Shown: positions 18,473 to 27,600, numbered from the stretch's first letter. The stretch: 64,000 nt of DNA from Luteolibacter rhizosphaerae (GCF_025950095.1 NZ_JAPDDR010000005.1:248001-312000); one strand, 5' to 3'. Notes: generated by a model not told the origin, from the sequence alone. Numbers and translations are program-made.

Positions 18473-20362
18473 TCACTGCGCCAAGCTACCCAGCTCTTCC
18501 CAGCGATCATAAAGCCGGGCCACCTGGGCCTTCGCCACCTCCAGTTGCGGAAGCGCATCGCGGACGGCTTCGTAGTTCGCCTGGAACTCGGGATCAGCCA
18601 GCTTGCCCTCCAACTCAGCCACCGCTTCTTCCGCGGTCATGATGGTCTCCTCCATGGCCTCGAGTTCCTTCCGCTCCGCCAGGGTCAACTTCCGCGGCTT
18701 GGTTTCCACCGGAGCCGCGGCCTTCTGTCTTGCCGCCGCATCCCGGGCTGCTGCCTGGGCATGGAGCCGGTCCACCTGCTCGCGGGCCTGCCGCTTCTCC
18801 AGATAGTAGGAGTAGTTCCCGGGCTGCACGAAGACGCCGTTGTCCTCGAAGGCGATGATCTGGTCGCACACCCGGTCCAGGAAATAGCGGTCGTGCGAGA
18901 CCACCAGTACCGTGCCATCGAAGTCCGCGAGCGCCTCCTCCAGCATCCGTAGCGAGGGCAGGTCGAGATCGTTGGTCGGTTCGTCCAGCACGATCAGATT
19001 GCCACCCGTCTTGAGAACCTTCGCCAGCATCAGCCGCGCGCGCTCGCCTCCGGATAGCAAGTCCACGCGCTCGTTGATCCGACGGTCGTCGAAGAGGAAG
19101 CGTCGGAGGTAAGCACGAGCCCCCATGGTCTGGTTGCCGAACTGGACTTTCTCGTTCCCATCCGCGACCTCGTCTAACAGCGAACCCGTGCCATCGAGCG
19201 CCATCCGGGTTTGGTCGATGTAGTTCACCTTCACCTTCTTGCCCACCGTGGCATTGCCTTCATTCGGCTCGATCATGCCCAGACACAGCTTCAGCAGCGT
19301 CGTCTTGCCGACCCCGTTGCGACCCACGATGCCGGTGCACTGTCCCGGTCGCAGCTCCAGATTCAGGTGACGGAAAAGCCAGCGCGGGGAGGTCGCCGTG
19401 CCGACATTCACGCCTGCCTGTTCCAGTTCCACCACGATGTTCCCGAGATCGGGCGGGGGAGGGATAAGCAGATCCATCTCACGTTCTTCCGGCGGTGCCT
19501 GCAGACCCTCGATCTCGTAGAATTGATCCAAGCGGTGCCGCGACTTCGTGCCGCGCGCTTTTACCCCGGAACGCACCCACTCCAGCTCCTCTCGCAGGAA
19601 ACGCTGCCGACGCCGCTCCGTCTGCTCTGCGATCTGCTGCCGTACCGCCTTCGATTCAAGATAGGCGGTGTAGTTGCCCGGATGCGAGTAAGCCTTGCCG
19701 TTGTCGATCTCAATGATCCGCGTCGCGATCACATCGAGGAAGTAACGGTCGTGGGTCACGAAGATGACGGCGCCCGAATAGGTCCTCAGGAAATCCTCCA
19801 GCCAGCGGATCGAATCGGCATCCAGATGGTTTGTCGGCTCGTCGAGCAGCAGCAGATCCGGCTGCGATGCCAGCGCCCGGCACAAGGCCACCCGCCGCTT
19901 CTCACCACCGGATAGCGGCCCTACCGAGGTTTCCAGTGCCGGTGTGCCCAGAGCCGTCGCCGTCGCCTTGATCCGTGCATCGAGGTTCCATCCATCCGCA
20001 TGGTCGATCAGATGCAGGAGATCCGCCAGCTCCGCCTCGGAACCTTCCCCATCCTCGTAGCGGCGGATCGCCTCCACGATATCCGCCGCACCGGCCGCGA
20101 TGTTCTCGTGCACGCTCAGCTCCGGATCGAGCTCGAACTCCTGCGGCAGGTAGCCGATCCGCAGACCGCGCCGGATCGAGATCTCGCCGGAATCCGCCGC
20201 TTGGCTGCCGGTCAGAATCTTGAGCAGCGAGGTCTTCCCGCAGCCGTTCCGCCCGACCAAGCCCACCTTCTCGCCGGCGGACACGGCCAGGGTCACGCCG
20301 TCCAGCAGCGTTTGGTAGCTGTAGGCCAGGCGGATCTCATTCGCGGAAAGAAGGGCGGACAT
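18473..20362 (-). CDS. uup: ABC-F family ATPase, Uup-like
   Basis: 629 residues, two ABC ATPase domains without membrane segments. Domain 1: Walker A GRNGCGKTS near 38-46, signature LSGGEKRR, Walker B LLLLDEPTNHLD. Domain 2: GRNGVGKTT, LSGGERARL, LIVLDEPTNDLD. The linker is rich in R/E as in ABC-F P-site tRNA motifs, and the C-terminal 100 residues form the coiled coil (LTLAERKELEAMEE) typical of Uup, which binds DNA or the ribosome. In E. coli Uup affects translation and precise transposon excision. The start codon leads straight into the first domain. Confidence 0.92.
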   Translation of the reverse strand: MSALLSANEIRLAYSYQTLLDGVTLAVSAGEKVGLVGRNGCGKTSLLKILTGSQAADSGEISIRRGLRIGYLPQEFELDPELSVHENIAAGAADIVEAIRRYEDGEGSEAELADLLHLIDHADGWNLDARIKATATALGTPALETSVGPLSGGEKRRVALCRALASQPDLLLLDEPTNHLDADSIRWLEDFLRTYSGAVIFVTHDRYFLDVIATRIIEIDNGKAYSHPGNYTAYLESKAVRQQIAEQTERRRQRFLREELEWVRSGVKARGTKSRHRLDQFYEIEGLQAPPEEREMDLLIPPPPDLGNIVVELEQAGVNVGTATSPRWLFRHLNLELRPGQCTGIVGRNGVGKTTLLKLCLGMIEPNEGNATVGKKVKVNYIDQTRMALDGTGSLLDEVADGNEKVQFGNQTMGARAYLRRFLFDDRRINERVDLLSGGERARLMLAKVLKTGGNLIVLDEPTNDLDLPSLRMLEEALADFDGTVLVVSHDRYFLDRVCDQIIAFEDNGVFVQPGNYSYYLEKRQAREQVDRLHAQAAARDAAARQKAAAPVETKPRKLTLAERKELEAMEETIMTAEEAVAELEGKLADPEFQANYEAVRDALPQLEVAKAQVARLYDRWEELGSLAQ

Positions 20363-20524
20363 CGGCGGGCGGGATCAGGTTTCATCCCTCGCGGAAAGGC
20401 AAGGGGAACCTTGGTGCGGGGGATGCTTTGACCCCGCGCAAACCGGAAAAGGGTTGCCCGGCGGGGGACTGTCCACTACCGCGCGGTCGCCCTCTCGTCC
20501 CCCTCACCAACCAATCCACACACC

Positions 20525-21151
20525 GTGTCCGTACTCGTAGGTAAGAAAGCTCCGTCCTTCAGCGCCAAGGCCGTCCAAGGCGAAACGATCCTCGATAATT
20601 TCTCCCTCGATCAGTACCTCGGCGAGAAATACGTGATCCTCTTCTTTTACCCGAAAGACTTCACCTTCGTCTGCCCGACGGAACTCCATCGCTTCCAAGA
20701 GGAACTGGCCGAGTTCGAGTCCCGCAACGTGGCCGTGGTCGGCTGCTCCACGGACTCCGAGTTCTCCCACTGGGCCTGGCTCCAGACCCCGAAGGCCAAG
20801 GGCGGCATCCAGGGCGTGCAGTATCCGCTCGTCGCCGACGTGAACAAGACCATCTCCGATGCCTACGACGTGCTCGCCGGCGAATACGAAGTGGACGAGA
20901 ACGGCAGCCTGACCGTGAAAGGCGAACTCGTCGCCTACCGCGGCCTCTTCCTCATCGATAAGCAAGGCGTCGTCCGCCACCAGATTGTCAACGACATGCC
21001 GCTCGGCCGCTCCATCCGCGAAGCCCTGCGCGTTGTCGATGCCCTGCAGCACTTCGAGCAATTCGGCGAAGTCTGCCCCATGGACTGGAGCCGCGGCGAC
21101 AAGGCCATGACCCCGGACCACGAGGGCGTCTCCAGCTACCTTGCGAACTGA
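20525..21151 (+). CDS. 2-Cys peroxiredoxin (AhpC/Prx1 type)
   Basis: 208 residues from GTG 20525. The peroxidatic cysteine lies in FYPKDFTFVCPTELH, and the resolving cysteine in FGEVCPMDW near residue 180, so this is a typical 2-Cys enzyme of the AhpC/Prx1 group. It reduces hydrogen peroxide and organic hydroperoxides in the cytoplasm. No AhpF-like reductase adjoins, so it probably uses thioredoxin. A strong terminator follows, so it is a single-gene transcript. No Shine-Dalgarno sequence precedes the start. Confidence 0.95.
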   Translation: MSVLVGKKAPSFSAKAVQGETILDNFSLDQYLGEKYVILFFYPKDFTFVCPTELHRFQEELAEFESRNVAVVGCSTDSEFSHWAWLQTPKAKGGIQGVQYPLVADVNKTISDAYDVLAGEYEVDENGSLTVKGELVAYRGLFLIDKQGVVRHQIVNDMPLGRSIREALRVVDALQHFEQFGEVCPMDWSRGDKAMTPDHEGVSSYLAN

Positions 21152-21170
21152 GAATAGCTCTTATCCAAGA

Positions 21171-21198
21171 GCCCGCAGGCAAACCTGCGGGCTTTTTT
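21171..21198 (+). terminator. Rho-independent terminator of the peroxiredoxin gene
   Basis: GCCCGCAGG at 21171-21179 pairs with CCTGCGGGC at 21184-21192 around a CAAA loop, followed by TTTTTTG. It lies 20 bases after the stop codon. Confidence 0.92.
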
Positions 21199-21249
21199 GT
21201 TCATAATAGGTTGGCGACTCCTTGGTTCATCTCTTCCTTGCCTTTCAGA

Positions 21250-21284
21250 TTTCGCGTCCCTTTCGCGACCTTTCGCGGTTAAAA
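21250..21284 (-). repeat. 10-bp-periodic intergenic repeat, copy 1
   Basis: On the minus strand it reads TTTTAACC followed by three roughly 10-base units of the form CGCGAAAGGN. It belongs to the same family as copies at 42.5-43.5, 45.5 and 52.1 kb and is here in the opposite orientation, between the peroxiredoxin terminator and the htpG promoter. Confidence 0.7.
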
Positions 21285-21346
21285 CTCCGATTCGTAAGAT
21301 TCGTGGCGCCCTCGGTGTCACCCCATTTATCGGTGGACACCGGGCT

Positions 21347-21374
21347 TTGACAGGGCGGGGGAGATGGGTATTTT
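21347..21374 (+). promoter_or_regulatory. Sigma70-type promoter of htpG
   Basis: A consensus -35 TTGACA at 21347-21352 and a -10 TATTTT at 21369-21374 are separated by 16 bases, placing the transcription start about 20 bases before the htpG ATG. No heat-shock (CIRCE-type) inverted repeat was seen. Confidence 0.55.
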
Positions 21375-21401
21375 CGCGCTCCCAAACCGACTCTCCTTCC
21401 C

Positions 21402-23246
21402 ATGAGCGAAGCCACTCTCGAAACGCATTCCTTCCAAGCCGAGATCAAGCAACTCCTCGATCTCGTCGTCCACTCCCTCTACACGGACCGCGAGATCTTC
21501 CTGCGTGAGCTAATCTCGAACGCCTCCGACTCGATGGAGAAGCTCCGCCACCTGCAGGGCACGGAGAAGGATATCCACGACGCCACGCTGCCACTGGAGA
21601 TCCACGTCAGCACCGACGAGGAGGCGAAGACGATCACCATCGCCGATCACGGCATCGGCATGACCCATGGCGAGTTGGTCGAGAATCTCGGCACCATCGC
21701 CCACTCCGGCACCAAGGCCTTCCTCCAGGCGATGAAGGAAAGCGGCAACACCCCGGCGAACATGATCGGCCAGTTCGGCGTGGGCTTCTACTCCGCCTTC
21801 ATGGTCGCCAGCGAGGTGAAGGTCTTCACCCGCAGTTGGCGTGAAAATGGCGAGGGCCTGCTCTGGACCAGCGATGGCGCCAGCGGCTACTCCATCGAGG
21901 AAGCGGCCGATGCCCAGCGCGGCGTGAAGCTCGTCCTGCAACTTAAGGAAGAGCATCAGGAGTTTTCCGAGTCCGCGCGCGTGAAGCGCCTGATCGAGCA
22001 ATACAGCAACTTCGTCGGCTTCCCGATCTACCTGAATGGCGAGCGTATCAACAAGGTCGAGGCCCTCTGGCTGAAGAATAAGGCCGACGTGACCGAGGAG
22101 GAATACAAGGCATTCTACCAGTTCACCGCCCACGCCTACGACGAGCCCGCCTACCGCCTCCACTTCAGCGCGGATGCCCCGCTCGCCATCAACGCGCTCA
22201 TCTTCGTGCCGAACGAAAACATGGAGCGCTTCGGCATGAACAAGATGGAGCCCTCCGTGGCCCTCTACTGCAAGAAGGTGCTCATCGATCCCTCGCCGAA
22301 GGGTCTCCTCCCCGAGTGGATGCGCTTCCTGAAGGGCGTCATTGATAGCGCCGACCTGCCGCTGAACATTTCCCGCGAGACCATGCAGGACAGCGCGCTG
22401 GTGCGGAAGCTCGGCAGCGTGATCAGCAAGCGTGTGATCAAGATGTTTGAGAAGGAGGCCGAGGCGGATCCGGAGAAGTTCCAAGCCTTCTACAAGAAGT
22501 TTGATCGTCTCATCAAGGAAGGCGTCGCCACCGACCACGCGAACCGCGATAGCTTGGCCAAGCTGCTGCGCTTCGAGTCCTCCATGACCGAGGAGAGCAA
22601 GCTCGCCAGTCTCGCCGATTACCTGACCCGTGCGAAGGACGGCCAAGACAAAATCTACTACCTCGTCGGACCGAGCAAGGCACAGCTCGAGAACAGCCCC
22701 TATGTCGAGGCCTTCAAGGCCCGCGGCATCGAGGTCATCTACTTCACCGATCCGGTGGATGAGTACGTCGTCGAGTCCCTCGGAGAATATGAAGGCAAGA
22801 AGCTCGTCTCCATTGCCCATTCCGGTGTTGAGCTCGAGGACAAGGAAGAAGAGGGCGATGCTCTCAGCGCCGAAGCCACCGAGAAGCTCTGCGGCTTCCT
22901 CAAGGATCAGCTCGGTGACAAGGTCACTGCTGTCTCCGCTGGCAAACGCCTCGTCGATAGCCCCGTCATCGCCTTGGTCCCCGCCGATGGGATGACCGCC
23001 CAGATGCGCCGCATGATGAAGGCGATGGACGAGAACTTCCAGGACGAGGTGAAAGTCGAACTGGAGATCAACCCGCGCCACCCGCTGGTCAAGAAGCTCT
23101 CCGAGACCCAGGAAACGAACCCGGATCTCGCCGCTATGGTCGCCAGCCAGATGCTCGACAACGCGCTCATCGGCGCAGGCCTCCTCGATGACGCCCGCGA
23201 CCTAGTGAAGCGGATGAATACGCTGATGGAGAAAGCGATGGGATAA
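21402..23246 (+). CDS. htpG: Hsp90-family molecular chaperone HtpG
   Basis: 614 residues, the normal bacterial Hsp90 length. N-terminal GHKL ATPase domain with LYTDREIFLRELISNASD, the IADHGIGMT motif and GQFGVGFYSAFMV lid/glycine motifs; middle domain with SADLPLNISRETMQ; C-terminal dimerisation domain. It is an ATP-dependent cytoplasmic chaperone for protein remodelling under stress. It has its own sigma70-like promoter, and its terminator lies inside the 3' end of the converging 23256 gene. The leader before the ATG is pyrimidine-rich (CTCCTTCCC) rather than a Shine-Dalgarno site. Confidence 0.97.
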   Translation: MSEATLETHSFQAEIKQLLDLVVHSLYTDREIFLRELISNASDSMEKLRHLQGTEKDIHDATLPLEIHVSTDEEAKTITIADHGIGMTHGELVENLGTIAHSGTKAFLQAMKESGNTPANMIGQFGVGFYSAFMVASEVKVFTRSWRENGEGLLWTSDGASGYSIEEAADAQRGVKLVLQLKEEHQEFSESARVKRLIEQYSNFVGFPIYLNGERINKVEALWLKNKADVTEEEYKAFYQFTAHAYDEPAYRLHFSADAPLAINALIFVPNENMERFGMNKMEPSVALYCKKVLIDPSPKGLLPEWMRFLKGVIDSADLPLNISRETMQDSALVRKLGSVISKRVIKMFEKEAEADPEKFQAFYKKFDRLIKEGVATDHANRDSLAKLLRFESSMTEESKLASLADYLTRAKDGQDKIYYLVGPSKAQLENSPYVEAFKARGIEVIYFTDPVDEYVVESLGEYEGKKLVSIAHSGVELEDKEEEGDALSAEATEKLCGFLKDQLGDKVTAVSAGKRLVDSPVIALVPADGMTAQMRRMMKAMDENFQDEVKVELEINPRHPLVKKLSETQETNPDLAAMVASQMLDNALIGAGLLDDARDLVKRMNTLMEKAMG

Positions 23247-23255
23247 GCAGGGGAT

Positions 23256-24068
23256 CTATTTTGCAGGGAGGAGACCCGGTGGCACCGCTGCCGGGTCTTT
23301 TTTCTTCAAGTTTGCGCGCGCTTGCTTGAGTTCGGTCTCGACCTTCTCTCCTTTCTCCAATCTTCGCTCGAGAATCCTTACTTCGAGTGGAGCGATGTTC
23401 TCATAGTAGCTTTCCACATCGGAGGCTCCGATTGCCCTCTCCTTCTCCAGTAGCCAACTGAGGCACTTGATCCGCATCTCGACATACGACAGATGCTTGT
23501 TGATCTCCAGCCACTCCTTCGCTCCTCCGACTTCGTCGAAGCAACATCCCTTTGTCGCCCAGTATGGCTTGGGATGATTCTCTCCATCCCGTCCTCTCCG
23601 TTGGTAGCCGTAAGATGAGTAGTCGTCCGGTTGGTCCTGGAGCTGATAGTAGATATTCCAATAGCAGGCATCTCCCACGGAGAAGCCCATGTGATGGTTG
23701 CGGAAGGGGATCGACTGACGCTTGTCTTCAAGGTGCTCAACCAAGAAAGGGAGTGAAAGTTCCTTGAATTCCATGAGCCGTTTGAACGCCTTGTGGCAGG
23801 CGTTGTAACGCTTGCCATATTCCTCGTCATCGGTGTTCAGGCCGGGGGCGGGCAGCAGCTCTTCAGTTACAGGGCGATCTACTAGCACTAGCTGCGAAAT
23901 GAGAGATCGGATCTCCTTCTCCTGTTTCGGAGTAGGCTCCGGCCTCGTTTGTCCGCCCTTCTCATTCTCAATCTGCTGTTTCTTGGCGGATTCTTGAACT
24001 GTTTGTGAAACACAGGGAATCAGACCAATCGCGAAGGCGAAGGTTATAGGAATGAAACTTTTTTTCAC
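23256..24068 (-). CDS. Exported protein of unknown function
   Basis: 270 residues with a signal peptide (FIPITFAFAIGLIPCVS). The mature part begins with a charged, low-complexity stretch to about residue 50, then an alpha-helical region (ACHKAFKRLMEF, SLPFLVEHLED) reminiscent of proteins that monitor HEAT-like helical repeats in Verrucomicrobiota, and ends in a lysine-rich helix. I do not recognise a family. Lower G+C and codon use less biased than neighbours suggest it is an accessory gene. Its last codons form part of the htpG terminator hairpin. Confidence 0.65.
   Translation of the reverse strand: MKKSFIPITFAFAIGLIPCVSQTVQESAKKQQIENEKGGQTRPEPTPKQEKEIRSLISQLVLVDRPVTEELLPAPGLNTDDEEYGKRYNACHKAFKRLMEFKELSLPFLVEHLEDKRQSIPFRNHHMGFSVGDACYWNIYYQLQDQPDDYSSYGYQRRGRDGENHPKPYWATKGCCFDEVGGAKEWLEINKHLSYVEMRIKCLSWLLEKERAIGASDVESYYENIAPLEVRILERRLEKGEKVETELKQARANLKKKDPAAVPPGLLPAK
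23273..23306 (+). terminator. Rho-independent terminator of htpG inside the opposing gene
   Basis: GACCCGG at 23273-23279 pairs with CCGGGTC at 23291-23297, followed by TTTTTTCTTC. It lies 27 bases after htpG and within codons for the last dozen residues of the gene on the other strand. Confidence 0.85.
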
Positions 24069-24080
24069 AGACCTGTCTCC

Positions 24081-24956
24081 CTACCGTTCGAGATGGCTAT
24101 GAACCAGCCATTTCTCACGCTTGAACCAAGTCTCCTGCCGCTTCGCATACTGTCGCGTCGCCGCGTTGATCAGCTCCTCGCAAGTCCCGCGATTGATCTC
24201 GCCCGCCAGCAGACGCCGGATCTCCCCGAGCCCGATGGCCTTTTCCAATCCCGGTGCCGCGTGATGCAGCGATTTCACTTCTTCAATCGCCCCGCCCTCC
24301 AGCATCGCCTTCGTCCGCTGGCCGATCCGGCTATGAAGGTCCTCGCGATCCCGCTGCAGGAAAACCCCGCGCAGCTTCTCCGCCCGCTTGCTCGTGGCTT
24401 CCTCCCAATCATCCCGGAGGCTGGAGCAGGGGACTCCTGCCAGGATGCACACCTCCAGCGCACGTGAGACATAGCGCCGGTTCTTCAGATCCGTCCGCGC
24501 CGCTTCCACCGGATCCGTTACTCGCAGGCGCGTCACCAGTTCCTCCAATGGCAAAGCATCCAACTCGGCTCGCAAGCCAGGCTCACCCGGCGGCAGAGGC
24601 GATGGTCCGTGCGAAAGAAACTTCAGGTAAAGTCCGGATCCTCCAGTGATGACCGGCTGCTTTCCCCGCGAGCGGATCTCCTCGATCACCGGCACCACCA
24701 TTCTCAGGTAGGCCATCGCATCGACCGGATCTTCCGGCTCTAGCACTCCGTAAAGGTGATGCGCCACCTCCCGCTGATCATCCTGCGACGGTGCCGCTGT
24801 TAGAACCTCTGCTCCGCGATAGAGCTGGAAGGCATCCGCATTCACGATCTCCCCGCCCATCTCCGCCGCCACCTTCAAGGCATGCGCGCTCTTCCCGGAG
24901 GCCGTGGGACCACAGACGAAGAACATGCTGTCAGGTGATGGAAGGACCAAAGACAT
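24081..24956 (-). CDS. miaA: tRNA dimethylallyltransferase MiaA
   Basis: About 291 residues from ATG 24956, or 281 from ATG 24926; the longer frame to 25016 runs into the terminator of the upstream gene. The P-loop is FFVCGPTASGKSAH, followed by the diagnostic NADAFQLYRGAEVLTAAP, DPVDAMAYL, VITGGSGLYLKF and a C-terminal TRQYAKRQETWFKRE. It adds a dimethylallyl group to A37 of tRNAs reading UNN codons, using DMAPP. It lies 13 bases downstream of the start of the 23256 gene, so the two may share a transcript. Confidence 0.95.
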   Translation of the reverse strand: MSLVLPSPDSMFFVCGPTASGKSAHALKVAAEMGGEIVNADAFQLYRGAEVLTAAPSQDDQREVAHHLYGVLEPEDPVDAMAYLRMVVPVIEEIRSRGKQPVITGGSGLYLKFLSHGPSPLPPGEPGLRAELDALPLEELVTRLRVTDPVEAARTDLKNRRYVSRALEVCILAGVPCSSLRDDWEEATSKRAEKLRGVFLQRDREDLHSRIGQRTKAMLEGGAIEEVKSLHHAAPGLEKAIGLGEIRRLLAGEINRGTCEELINAATRQYAKRQETWFKREKWLVHSHLER

Positions 24957-24992
24957 CCGCCGCGGAAGTCTCGCCAAGCCATTCTTGCGGGC

Positions 24993-25032
24993 AAGAAAAA
25001 CGCCCTGCCCGGACAAACCGGACAGGGCGTTG
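24993..25032 (-). terminator. Rho-independent terminator of the RRM-protein gene
   Basis: Read on the minus strand, AACGCCCTGTCCGG pairs with CCGGGCAGGGCGTT around a short loop and is followed by TTTCTTGC. It sits between the RRM gene and miaA, so the two are separate units. Confidence 0.9.
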
Positions 25033-25052
25033 AAATCAAATGGATCGGACGA

Positions 25053-26033
25053 TCAAGCGGTCGGCGGCTGCTCTTCTTCGGCAGCAGCTTCCACAGCCGG
25101 AGCGGCGGGAGCAGGGGCGGCCTCTTCGGCAGGTGCCGTGATGGCTTCCTCTACCACCGGGGCGGCAGCAGCGGCTGCAACCACAGGCGTGGCCACCGCG
25201 GCAGCTTGAGCGACAGGGCGCGGCTCGCGCTCAACCATCTCCTCGCGCACCGCGTCTTCGTGCTCCTTGCTCTTCGCACCGCTCACCACGAGCTTGCGGC
25301 CCATGAAGAATTGGTCGTGCAGCACTTCCACGGAGCGCTTCGCCTCATCGACATTGAGCATGTCGACGAAGCCATAGCCCTTCGACTTGTGCGTGCGGCG
25401 GTTGTAAACAATCTCCACATTGCGGACCGTGCCCACCCCCTTGAAGAGATCCTTCAGATCCTCCTCGGTCGAGTCGTAGGACAGGTTGCCAAGGTAGATC
25501 CGCGAACCGGAAACCTCGCCCCGCTCCTGATTGCGACGCTCCCCGCGATCGCCACGATCCTGGCGCTCGCCGCGTTCACCGCGCTCTTTCTTCGGAGGCT
25601 GGCCTTCACCACCGCCTTGGCGCGCATTGCGGGTGTTCGACTTCACACCGGCCGGAAGGCCCGTAGGCGCACCGCTCGGCGGACCCTCCTCGAAGCGCAC
25701 GCTCTCTTTGCGCTCCGGGCGCGGTGGGCGGACGGGCTCCTTGTAAAGACCGATGGCCTTCAGGATCTTCTGCCACAGGGTCAGCTTGACCGGCTTGTAG
25801 TCCTTGCGTGGTGGGCGTGGGCCGCGTTCGCCGCGATCACCCCGGCTTTGATTGCGGTCGCCCCGCTCCCCGCGTTCGCCGCGGTTGTGGTTGCGCTCGC
25901 CGCGATCCCCGCGTTCTCCGCGGTTCTCGTTGCCATCATTCTGCCGGTTGCGATTCCGGCCTCTGCCTCCGCGGGAGCGATGTCTGCGACGTTCGCCTCC
26001 GGCGCCTCTCGTATCAGGTTGGGCGTTGGACAT
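25053..26033 (-). CDS. RRM RNA-binding protein with RG-rich N-terminus
   Basis: 326 residues. Residues 1-75 are an RGG/RG-type disordered region with repeated GERGDRGE and RNRNRQN motifs. A second charged linker (GERQDRGDRGERR) precedes one RNA-recognition motif at about 175-255 with RNP2 RIYLGNL and RNP1 KSKGYGFVDM. The C-terminal 65 residues are a low-complexity A/E/P tail. Short single-RRM proteins are common in Verrucomicrobiota and cyanobacteria, where they bind U-rich RNA and can respond to cold; this one is fused to long disordered tails. A conserved middle helix (LTLWQKILKAIGLYKEPV) is also present. Divergent from the carboxypeptidase gene. Confidence 0.9.
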   Translation of the reverse strand: MSNAQPDTRGAGGERRRHRSRGGRGRNRNRQNDGNENRGERGDRGERNHNRGERGERGDRNQSRGDRGERGPRPPRKDYKPVKLTLWQKILKAIGLYKEPVRPPRPERKESVRFEEGPPSGAPTGLPAGVKSNTRNARQGGGEGQPPKKERGERGERQDRGDRGERRNQERGEVSGSRIYLGNLSYDSTEEDLKDLFKGVGTVRNVEIVYNRRTHKSKGYGFVDMLNVDEAKRSVEVLHDQFFMGRKLVVSGAKSKEHEDAVREEMVEREPRPVAQAAAVATPVVAAAAAAPVVEEAITAPAEEAAPAPAAPAVEAAAEEEQPPTA

Positions 26034-26591
26034 GTTTTCTTTTCTATTGGCGGGCCTGTCTCGCGATGGAGGGCAGCCGCCCGCTTATCGGGCGGGGCTG
26101 CTCGGCTCGACCGGCCGGTCCGGGTCGCCGGCTTTATGTTACCGGGGAAGTCCGCCACTCAAATGCGGGACGGGCGGAGTTCCGTAGACCCGGGGGTAGG
26201 CGGTTATCGCGCGTTGGCCCGGTTTGGCAGGCTTCACCGCGTGGTCCGCGTCCGCCGGAGTCCGATTGCGCTCCGCCCAAGCGGAGGCTGCTGCCAAAAT
26301 CTGCGTTTGGCCGGCGGCGGGCAGTCGGAACGAGTCCCGGATCTGCCTGACGGGCGGAAGTTTACGGGAGCCAGCCCCTATTGCAAGGCGGGACTTCCGG
26401 GCGGATCTCGGCTCGGTTTAGGAATCGGTTCATTGGGATACTCGGCGATGCGTTGGCCAGCCCAAGAACGGGCGGAGTACTTCAGGTTTAGTGGAATCTA
26501 CCAATCTTTACTTCCGGGGCTTCCCACTCGCTTTCCGGGCTTCTCCGCTTGCCCCTCCCTCCGTGCCGGCTAGAGTCCGCGCCGGTTCACG
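26034..26591. other. Long GC-rich intergenic region with hairpins
   Basis: About 560 bases between divergent genes. The motif GGGCGGA occurs at 26172, 26352, 26399 and 26470, and its complement near 26271. Two clean hairpins are visible: CCGCCCG/CGGGCGG with loop CTTAT at 26077-26095, and CTCCGC/GCGGAG with loop CCAA at 26271-26286. It may hold the long leader of the RRM gene or an unrecognised RNA. I looked for tmRNA and RNase P RNA signatures and found neither. Confidence 0.4.
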
Positions 26592-27545
26592 ATGCGCGCG
26601 CTCTTTCTCACTCTCGTCGCCCTCCTTAGCTCCGTGGCCCATGGCCAGCAGGGAGAAGCCTACATGGTGGTGGAAGCCAATTCCGGCAAAGTCCTGATGG
26701 CTTCGAATTCGGTGGTCCAGCGCTCCGTAGCCAGCCTCAACAAGATCGCCACCGGCACGATTGCCGTCGATTGGGCGGATGCTACCGGAGCCGATATCTC
26801 CGCCGTGATCGCCACCGTGCCTCCTTCTGCTCTGGCCATCGGCGGGCCCAATCCTCTTTCCCTCCAGGCGGGGGACCGCCTCAGGCTGCGGGATGCCCTT
26901 TATTCTGCTCTGCTCGGCTCCGACAATATCGCCGCCATGACCGTGGCCAATCACGTGGGGCAGGAAATCCTCCGTGCCCGCGGCCGCGAGGGTGATGGGG
27001 TGGCCGCTTTCGTCAACGAGATGAACGAGCTCGGCAAGGCCATCGGTCTCAGCAAGACCCGCTTCGCCAATCCCCACGGTCTGGAGCTACCCAAGCAGAA
27101 GGGCTACTCCACCGCGGCCGATGTCGCGAAGCTCTCGATCTATGCCATGCGCAAGCCGGGCTTCACCTTCATCGTCCGGCAGAAGGATCGCCAGGTGACC
27201 GTGACCGGAGCCGATGGCGCGAAGCGCAGCTTCAACGTCCGCAATACCAACGAGCTCATCGGCGAGCCGAACATTCTCGGCGTGAAGACCGGTACGACCG
27301 CCGCGGCGGGCCCCTGCGTGAGCGTTTCCGTGGAGCGCGACCCGCTCGTCCGCGACAAGCCGGACGGTGAAAAGGCCGTCACGCCGCGCCGCCTGATCAT
27401 CGTCGTCCTGAATAATCCCGACCGCTTCAACCGTGCCCGCGGCTTCATCTCTCCGGGCTGGGCGAGCTTTGATCGCTGGGTCGCCGCAGGCGCTCCGATC
27501 GAGGATCGCCGGAAGGAAATTCTCGACGTTCCCAACCCGCGCTAA
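26592..27545 (+). CDS. D-alanyl-D-alanine carboxypeptidase, peptidase S11 (PBP5 type)
   Basis: 317 residues with a signal peptide (RALFLTLVALLSSVAHG). The S11 catalytic triad of motifs is intact: SLNK (serine nucleophile with lysine) near 49-52, SDN near 110-112 and KTGT near 237-240. It trims the terminal D-Ala of peptidoglycan pentapeptides in the periplasm. It lacks the C-terminal amphipathic anchor of E. coli PBP5, ending soon after the catalytic domain. PfkA follows after 55 bases in the same direction. Confidence 0.9.
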   Translation: MRALFLTLVALLSSVAHGQQGEAYMVVEANSGKVLMASNSVVQRSVASLNKIATGTIAVDWADATGADISAVIATVPPSALAIGGPNPLSLQAGDRLRLRDALYSALLGSDNIAAMTVANHVGQEILRARGREGDGVAAFVNEMNELGKAIGLSKTRFANPHGLELPKQKGYSTAADVAKLSIYAMRKPGFTFIVRQKDRQVTVTGADGAKRSFNVRNTNELIGEPNILGVKTGTTAAAGPCVSVSVERDPLVRDKPDGEKAVTPRRLIIVVLNNPDRFNRARGFISPGWASFDRWVAAGAPIEDRRKEILDVPNPR

Positions 27546-27600
27546 AAATGGCGCGATTTTGACTTATCGAACGAATCCTAACACGCCAAACCCCACCGCG

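Noticed and set aside
21510-23081. 523-residue open frame antisense to htpG
   Set aside because: It is the mirror of a highly biased GC-rich gene; its composition is uniform and lacks any domain, while HtpG on the other strand is certain.
25206-26573. 455-residue plus-strand frame over the RRM gene and leader
   Set aside because: It is the antisense of the RG-rich RRM gene, and the Leu/Ala-rich translation has no recognisable domain.
26034-26591. tmRNA or RNase P RNA gene
   Set aside because: I looked for the usual conserved cores of both RNAs on both strands and did not find them.
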